Assembly: GCF_027667425.1 (NCBI RefSeq)
Contig: NZ_JAQEGR010000005.1
Coordinates: forward strand, 124,001 to 188,000
Reading direction: 5' to 3'
From: Fusicatenibacter saccharivorans
GTDB lineage: Bacteria; Bacillota; Clostridia; Lachnospirales; Lachnospiraceae
DNA: 64,000 nt
The position numbers were made by a program, and so were the translations under genes. The notes beneath the pieces are model-generated. The model was not told the DNA's origin, made no database searches, and saw only the letters and a program-made list of their open reading frames with translations. This document shows, one piece after another, positions 59,088 through 64,000 of this stretch (position 1 is its first letter; every line of letters starts with the position of its first letter).

Positions 59088-59963
59088 TCAGGAAATTGCA
59101 GATTTTTTTTCACATGCAATTGCCAGTGCGCCAGGTCCGATGTGGCAGGCAACGCTTAAGGACAGTGGATGCGCATCGACTTCAAAATCCGGGAAGGCTT
59201 CTTTTACTTCGACAATCCATCCATCGATTACTTCTTTGTCGTTTGCGGTATAGGCAATGTGAAGTCCCATGATGCCGGCTGCACGCTCTTTTGCGAAGCG
59301 TTTGTCCATATCTTTTTTCATAGCCTTGATCATGGCTTTCTTTGCCTGTTTCACACCGCGCGCTTTTTCAAACGCGTCAAGCTTCTCTCCCTGGATCGTC
59401 AGCACCGGTTTGATATTTAAAACGGTTCCGATCATGGCTGCTGCCGGCGTAACGCGGCCGCCTTTTTTCAGGTATTTTAACGTATCTACCATAATATAGA
59501 TACTTGCATCCAGCGCATCCTCTTCCAGAATTGCTTTGATGTCTTTTGCTGCCACGCCGCGGTTTGCCATTTTCTTTGCATCCAGAACAGACTGCTGCTG
59601 CGTAACGGAGATTCTCTGGTTGTTGACAACCTGCACTTTTCCTTCATAGTCCTCGGACAGCACGGTCGCTGTATCACAGGAGGTGGAAAGGCCGCTTGAC
59701 ATCGGAATGTAAACAATGTCATCGTACTCTTCGAGAATTTTGTTCCAGAAATCCATCAGATCTCCCGGAGACGGCTGAGATGTGGAAACAGCCGCATCCT
59801 CTGCCAGAATCTCGTAAAACTGTTCCTGTATCAGGTCGATATCCTCAAACTGGATTTTTCCGCGCATGAAGAAAGGCATCGGAAGGACAAAAACGCCCAG
59901 CTCTTTCGCCTGACTCTGTGTAATACCGCTGTTGCTGTCGGTAGCAATAGCTGTTCTTGCCAT
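59088..59963 (-). CDS. DegV-family fatty-acid-binding protein
   Basis: 291 residues. DegV motifs: IATDSNSGIT, TSQPSPGDLMDFW and PMSSGLSTSCDTA. These proteins present fatty acids to the FakA kinase for phospholipid synthesis, though no FakA gene is nearby. It is a single gene, between rplU and the protease gene. Confidence 0.92.
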   Translation of the reverse strand: MARTAIATDSNSGITQSQAKELGVFVLPMPFFMRGKIQFEDIDLIQEQFYEILAEDAAVSTSQPSPGDLMDFWNKILEEYDDIVYIPMSSGLSTSCDTATVLSEDYEGKVQVVNNQRISVTQQQSVLDAKKMANRGVAAKDIKAILEEDALDASIYIMVDTLKYLKKGGRVTPAAAMIGTVLNIKPVLTIQGEKLDAFEKARGVKQAKKAMIKAMKKDMDKRFAKERAAGIMGLHIAYTANDKEVIDGWIVEVKEAFPDFEVDAHPLSLSVACHIGPGALAIACEKKSAIS

Positions 59964-60119
59964 AGTTCTTATTCCTGCTGTCTCTTTTTAGAGAAACAGC
60001 TTTTCCTTTCTGTAATATCGTGTAACGCTTGATTTGCTGTTATTCTATCATAAATCGTACCTGTTTTCTACCCGGCTTGGACATTTCTGCAAAATTGCTC
60101 AAACTGCTTTTGATTCTTT

Positions 60120-61130
60120 TTACATCATACCAATACCAAGAAAAAACAGTCCGCCAAGGATCAGCAGAATGGTCGGAATTACGATTTTTGCAATGGTCTT
60201 TTTTCTTCTCTCCTTCGGGAAAAATCCTTCGCTTTTTGTCTGCTGGTACATCAGAAGACGGCTTCCCATATAAAGACCGATCGGCATCAGCGCCGCTTCG
60301 ATCAGATACATGCCGATGTACGTTTCCGTTGCGTATCCGCTGCCTGCTGCTGCGTTCCCCTGCGAGAACATATAGAGGAAGCTTGCCGCAATGCTCGCCA
60401 CAATCGTCGATGCGTTATGGACGAAATGAAACAGCGAGCTGTAAAACATGTTGTCGGTCTTCATCCGAACATACGAGAGAACGATTCCCATCATCATCAT
60501 CGGAAGAAAACGGACGATGCTCATGTGGAAAGCGCCAAAATAAACGCCCATCAGAAGCAGCATCACCCATTTCTTTTTGATTCCGCGCAGGCTGTACTGC
60601 AGAAGACCGCGGTGCAGTGCTTCTTCACAGATGGCCGGTGTCAGCGCAACGACAAGCAGCTCGCCGAAATAGGAAAGGCCCGCCATACTGCTGTCCATGG
60701 ATTCCGAGAGGCTTGCGTATTCCTGCGGGAAAATCCATTCCATCAGAAGGAAAAGGGCAAGCACACCGCGGTACGTCACATACCACATCAGAATGGTTCC
60801 GAGGATTCCGGCTCCATCCGGCTTTTTTAATGGGAACACTTCTTTTAACGGAATATGAAGTGCCCGTACGACGAGAATGGATCCGATCAGGAATACAATG
60901 ATCTCGTCCAGCGCATTTCCATACATCCCGCCTGCAAGAACCAGCGGGATTCCGGCGAGATTAAAAAGAACCATCAGAAAGGCAAACACCAGCAGGCCCT
61001 GCCATGGTTTCAGTATCTTTTCTTTTTCCGCCGGATGCGGCCGTTTTGCCGGCATCTGGTTTCGAAAGGGTTCGTAAAGATATGGGGTATCATTTTCATT
61101 GAGGTGAATCGGTTTCTTTTGTGGTTCCAT
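60120..61130 (-). CDS. CPBP-family intramembrane metalloprotease
   Basis: 336 residues from the ATG at 61130 (GGAGG, 7-bp spacing; a tandem ATG at 61136 is too close). About eight membrane helices. The glutamate motif CEEALHRG and the histidine motifs GAFHMSIVRF and LFHFVHNAS are the CAAX/CPBP active site. It may process membrane proteins or act in bacteriocin immunity. Its 3' neighbour is degV, 156 bp away. Confidence 0.88.
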   Translation of the reverse strand: MEPQKKPIHLNENDTPYLYEPFRNQMPAKRPHPAEKEKILKPWQGLLVFAFLMVLFNLAGIPLVLAGGMYGNALDEIIVFLIGSILVVRALHIPLKEVFPLKKPDGAGILGTILMWYVTYRGVLALFLLMEWIFPQEYASLSESMDSSMAGLSYFGELLVVALTPAICEEALHRGLLQYSLRGIKKKWVMLLLMGVYFGAFHMSIVRFLPMMMMGIVLSYVRMKTDNMFYSSLFHFVHNASTIVASIAASFLYMFSQGNAAAGSGYATETYIGMYLIEAALMPIGLYMGSRLLMYQQTKSEGFFPKERRKKTIAKIVIPTILLILGGLFFLGIGMM

Positions 61131-61157
61131 ATTCATTCCTCCTTTGTAAGGTCACCG

Positions 61158-62357
61158 TCATTTCATCTGTTCTGCCAGCGGCCGGCGGATTTTCTTTCTC
61201 GTCAGTTCCACGAGATGAAGCGCCGTCATATCCACAACTTTGGTCTGGACGGGATCTTCCCGCACAAGACCCTGCAGGAAGCCGAGAAGGCGCTCCTCCT
61301 GCTCTTTTTCCGGCATGTTGATAAAGTCAACCAGGATCAGACCGGAAATCCCGCGCAGGCGGATCTGGCGGGCGATTTCGCGGGCTGCCTCCTGGTTTAC
61401 GCTGTACAGAAACGTATTTTTCCGTCCGCCGAGCTGCTTTCCGCTGTTCACATCGATCGCGGTCAGCGCTTCGGTCGGTTCGATCACGAGGAATCCGCCG
61501 GAAGGCAGATCCACACGTTTGTCGAGTGCCTGTTTTACGTGATTTTCGAGATTTTCTTTCTTTGTCAGTGTGGTAAGCTGATCCTCATACCAGGTCAGGC
61601 GGCAGTCGTGAAAATCATGGCGCTCCAGATATTCTCTGCAGATCTCATACGTTTCTCTGTCATCTGTCACAAGTTCTGAAACTGACGGTGCATACCGTTT
61701 GACGAGCTCCGGCACGGCATCTGACGCCCGATACAGGCAGGAGTACAGGCTCCGCATCGTTCCATACTGGACAATCCGCGCGAGTTTTTCGGACAGCTCG
61801 AGATATTCCTGCCGGATCTCTTCTTCCGAAGCATCAGCGGATGCGGTGCGGAAGATCACGCCAAACGGAAGGCTTCCGCCGGAAAGCTCTGGAAACATCC
61901 GGCTTCCCAGTTCTTTTAACCGTTTTTTCTGCTCCGGCAGAAGGCGTCCCGAGCATGAGATTTCCGGCTTTCCATAATAGAGCGCCAGGGCACTTCCCGA
62001 AAGAGAAAGTTCTGCTGTCGCCGACGGAAGCTTCGTTTTCTGCGCTTCCCGCTGGATCTGCACGACAATTTCATCTCCGACATGCAGTTCCGTTCCCGGT
62101 GCTTTTTTCAGAAGATACCCTTCTTTTACACGGGACAGATCAAGAAAACAGCTCTGCTGCTCCGCAAACGAGACAAATGCCCCGCGGATCCCGGGCGCCA
62201 GTTTTTCCACCCGGCCGACATAGATATTGCCAAGCAGCGTTTCCTTCTCCCTGCAGAGGGCCGTCAGTTCGACCGGTCTTTCTCCTTCCACCAGCGTGTG
62301 TACCAGGTAATCTTTTCCCTCCCACGGCAGATGGGCAATGACAACTCGTTTACTCAA
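61158..62357 (-). CDS. rng: Ribonuclease E/G family protein
   Basis: 399 residues. An S1-like domain at the start (GNIYVGRVEKLAPGIRGAFVSF) is followed by the RNase E/G catalytic core with AIDVNSGK and LVDFINMPEKEQE acidic motifs. It lacks the long E. coli C-terminal scaffold. It cleaves single-stranded RNA, including rRNA precursors. It overlaps the upstream gene by 8 bp. Confidence 0.93.
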   Translation of the reverse strand: MSKRVVIAHLPWEGKDYLVHTLVEGERPVELTALCREKETLLGNIYVGRVEKLAPGIRGAFVSFAEQQSCFLDLSRVKEGYLLKKAPGTELHVGDEIVVQIQREAQKTKLPSATAELSLSGSALALYYGKPEISCSGRLLPEQKKRLKELGSRMFPELSGGSLPFGVIFRTASADASEEEIRQEYLELSEKLARIVQYGTMRSLYSCLYRASDAVPELVKRYAPSVSELVTDDRETYEICREYLERHDFHDCRLTWYEDQLTTLTKKENLENHVKQALDKRVDLPSGGFLVIEPTEALTAIDVNSGKQLGGRKNTFLYSVNQEAAREIARQIRLRGISGLILVDFINMPEKEQEERLLGFLQGLVREDPVQTKVVDMTALHLVELTRKKIRRPLAEQMK

Positions 62358-63057
62358 CTTCTTCTCCTAATGCTTCCAGCGGAACCAGCTTTCGCTCTTC
62401 TTCCGTTCCGATGTCTGCGTAAACTTCCTCGCGCAGAATCGTGTATGCAAACGGCGGCAGTTCAACCCCGCACCATTTGCAGAACGCTTCCATCACGAGC
62501 TCCGGTTTCAGGTTCGAAACACTTCCGGTGGAGAGCTGCATCCAGACACCGCTTTTCTTTGCTTTCATATCGTAAATCCATGGGCGGATATCGGTCAGCT
62601 TTTCGCTTCGTTTTGTCTTTCGCATGATCTCAATCTGCGGAAGTGCAAAAAACACCGGTACTTTCGTTTCCAGATCAATCTCCGGCATTTTTCCCTCGCG
62701 GAACTGCACGAGATAATCGGCTCCTGCTACGAGAGACATTGCCTTGCTTGCTTTTCCATCCGGCACATGGCGGGCGGAAAGCACTTCCATTCCCTCAACC
62801 ATCGTCGCATTCAGACGTTTTACAATCTCGTCGGTTTTCATATCTTCCGCGAGCACCATATCGAAATATTCACCGGTGCTGCTGATGCCGACACCGAGCG
62901 GAGAAGCAAACGACAGCAGCATGTGCGGGCTGAAGCCCTCGGAATAAGCGATCGGAAGTTCCGCACGGCGGATTGCTTTCTGGAAGTAACGCATCACATC
63001 CAGATGACCCACAAATTTCATCACACCTGTTTTGGCAAACTTAATTCTGATTTTCAT
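62350..63057 (-). CDS. TIGR03936-family radical-SAM-associated protein (DUF2344)
   Basis: 235 residues from the ATG at 63057, with GGAGGTG upstream. The segment GVMKFVGHLDVMRYFQKAIRRAELPIAYSEGFSPH is diagnostic (given here as family evidence in part: GHLDVMRYF, SEGFSPH). It always accompanies the radical SAM gene upstream, which it overlaps by 17 bp. Function is unknown; a tRNA or rRNA modification link is often suggested. Confidence 0.9.
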   Translation of the reverse strand: MKIRIKFAKTGVMKFVGHLDVMRYFQKAIRRAELPIAYSEGFSPHMLLSFASPLGVGISSTGEYFDMVLAEDMKTDEIVKRLNATMVEGMEVLSARHVPDGKASKAMSLVAGADYLVQFREGKMPEIDLETKVPVFFALPQIEIMRKTKRSEKLTDIRPWIYDMKAKKSGVWMQLSTGSVSNLKPELVMEAFCKWCGVELPPFAYTILREEVYADIGTEEERKLVPLEALGEEVE

Positions 63058-64000
63058 AGCAGACACCTCCTCCGAATGATTTTGCTCCGCAGCCGGAACA
63101 CTGCATCTTACAGTTCGGGGTAACGGTTTCCTGCTGTGCCCGCTCCCATTCGCGGATCAGGAATTTTTTCGTCACGCCGATATCAAGGAAATCCCACGGA
63201 AGGATCTCATCGGTGCTGCGCTTACGGCAGGCATAGAACGAAACGTCAATGCCGGTCTCTGCAAACGCTTCTTCCCAGGCATCTTTCCGGAAATACTCGG
63301 ACCAGGCATCGAAAATAGCACCTTTTCTGTACGCTTTTTCAATAACTTCGGCACATTTCCGGTCACCGCGTGCAAGGAATCCCTCCAGAAGGGAAATATC
63401 TGCCTCATGATAAATGTAACGGATGCTCTTCTGATTCAGCTGTGCGCGGACCTCTGCCTTTACAATCGCCGCTTTGTCAAGAAACTCCCTCTCCGTGTTC
63501 ATCGGTGCCCACTGGAACGGAGTGAACGGCTTCGGAATAAAGAACGAGGAGCTTGCCGTAATCTGGCATTTTCCGTTTCTCTGGTCTTTCGGAATCTCAT
63601 AGTAACGCTCTGCGATCTTTTCCGCCAGATGCGCAATTCCTTTGATATCATCCTCGGTCTCGGTCGGAAGGCCCAGCATGAAATACAGTTTTACTTTATT
63701 CCAGCCGCCCTCAAACGCTTTTCCGGCTCCGTCGAGAATGACTTCCTCGGTCAGACCTTTATTAATAACATTCCGCATCCGCTGGCTTCCCGCCTCCGGT
63801 GCGAAGGTCAGGCTGCTCTTTTTGATATCCTGTACCTTGCTCATGACATCGAGGGAAAATGCGTCGATTCGAAGAGACGGAAGGGAAATATTGACACCTT
63901 TTTCCGGGCAGCTGTCGATCAGATAGTTGACAAGCTCCGGAAGATGGCTGTAATCACTCGAGCTCAAAGAACTCAACGAAATCTCATCGTGGCCGGTATT
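63041..64000 (-). CDS. TIGR03960-family B12-binding radical SAM protein, C-terminal part
   Basis: 320 residues remain; the start lies beyond the window and the frame is open to the edge. It carries barrel segments (TFAPEAGSQRMRNVINKG, VKLYFMLGLPTETEDD) and a C-terminal cysteine cluster (CKMQCSGCGAKSFGGG). The radical SAM Cys motif is outside. It partners the overlapping DUF2344 protein. Function unknown, widely conserved in Clostridia. Confidence 0.9.
   Translation of the reverse strand, partial: NTGHDEISLSSLSSSDYSHLPELVNYLIDSCPEKGVNISLPSLRIDAFSLDVMSKVQDIKKSSLTFAPEAGSQRMRNVINKGLTEEVILDGAGKAFEGGWNKVKLYFMLGLPTETEDDIKGIAHLAEKIAERYYEIPKDQRNGKCQITASSSFFIPKPFTPFQWAPMNTEREFLDKAAIVKAEVRAQLNQKSIRYIYHEADISLLEGFLARGDRKCAEVIEKAYRKGAIFDAWSEYFRKDAWEEAFAETGIDVSFYACRKRSTDEILPWDFLDIGVTKKFLIREWERAQQETVTPNCKMQCSGCGAKSFGGGVCYENQN

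Noticed and set aside
1..64000. tRNA, rRNA, CRISPR, insertion sequences
   Set aside because: No clover-leaf or rRNA blocks, no repeat-spacer arrays and no transposase motifs were seen on either strand by reading; a tRNA scan would settle this.

Overview
The window is one contiguous piece of a low-to-mid GC Gram-positive anaerobe chromosome, almost certainly a gut Lachnospiraceae (Clostridia). This is inferred from the mre-pbp2-minDE-rodA-mgsA order, the yggS-sepF pair, an XerS-like recombinase beside lexA, Prp-processed L27, pyruvate formate-lyase, a DUF3877-type protein, T-box control and many small glycan enzymes. No rRNA, tRNA, CRISPR array, insertion sequence or prophage was seen.

Layout. 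1-9741 (+): the end of radC, then mreB-mreC-mreD-pbp2, minD-minE (no minC), rodA, mgsA and a D,D-carboxypeptidase, many of them overlapping. 9871-19503 (+): a small P-loop protein with its own promoter and terminator, an HlyD-like adaptor, yggS, sepF, aroB, lspA, two RluA-type pseudouridine synthases, a cytidylate-kinase-like protein, dtd and rsmH. 19601-25130: an XerS-like recombinase, lexA divergent from a LysM (YneA-like) SOS gene with four LexA-type boxes between them, and a metal-efflux operon (HMA chaperone, P-type ATPase, ArsR/SmtB sensor). 25235-38518: a GH5 enzyme, a T-box leader (probably isoleucine) before a CstA transporter, gene remnants, an HD protein, purC, a decayed glycan cluster (GH1, ROK and SGNH fragments around an intact CE2-type esterase), lacZ with a divergent AraC regulator, and a nitroreductase.

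39296-49965 (-) is the most interesting part. It is a flavin-based extracytosolic electron-transfer island: ApbE flavin transferase, a surface protein with five FMN-binding domains, a one-domain membrane FMN protein, a NapH-like 4Fe-4S membrane protein, a NusG-domain-II protein and a Gx-type membrane protein. Next to it lies a 1615-residue cell-wall-anchored protein. That protein joins an FMN-binding domain to FIVAR linkers and to modules resembling Treponema pallidum Tp47. A plausible flow is quinone or membrane donor to Fe-S protein, to covalent FMN relay, to the wall-anchored giant. Its own promoter region carries four CTAA repeats spaced 19-20 bp apart.

50212-64000 (-): pflB with a short upstream leader ORF, a DUF5696-like glycosidase, rsfS-yqeK-nadD-yhbY, obgE, the rplU-prp-rpmA operon with a structured leader, DegV, a CPBP protease, RNase G and two radical-SAM-associated genes, the last cut by the window edge.
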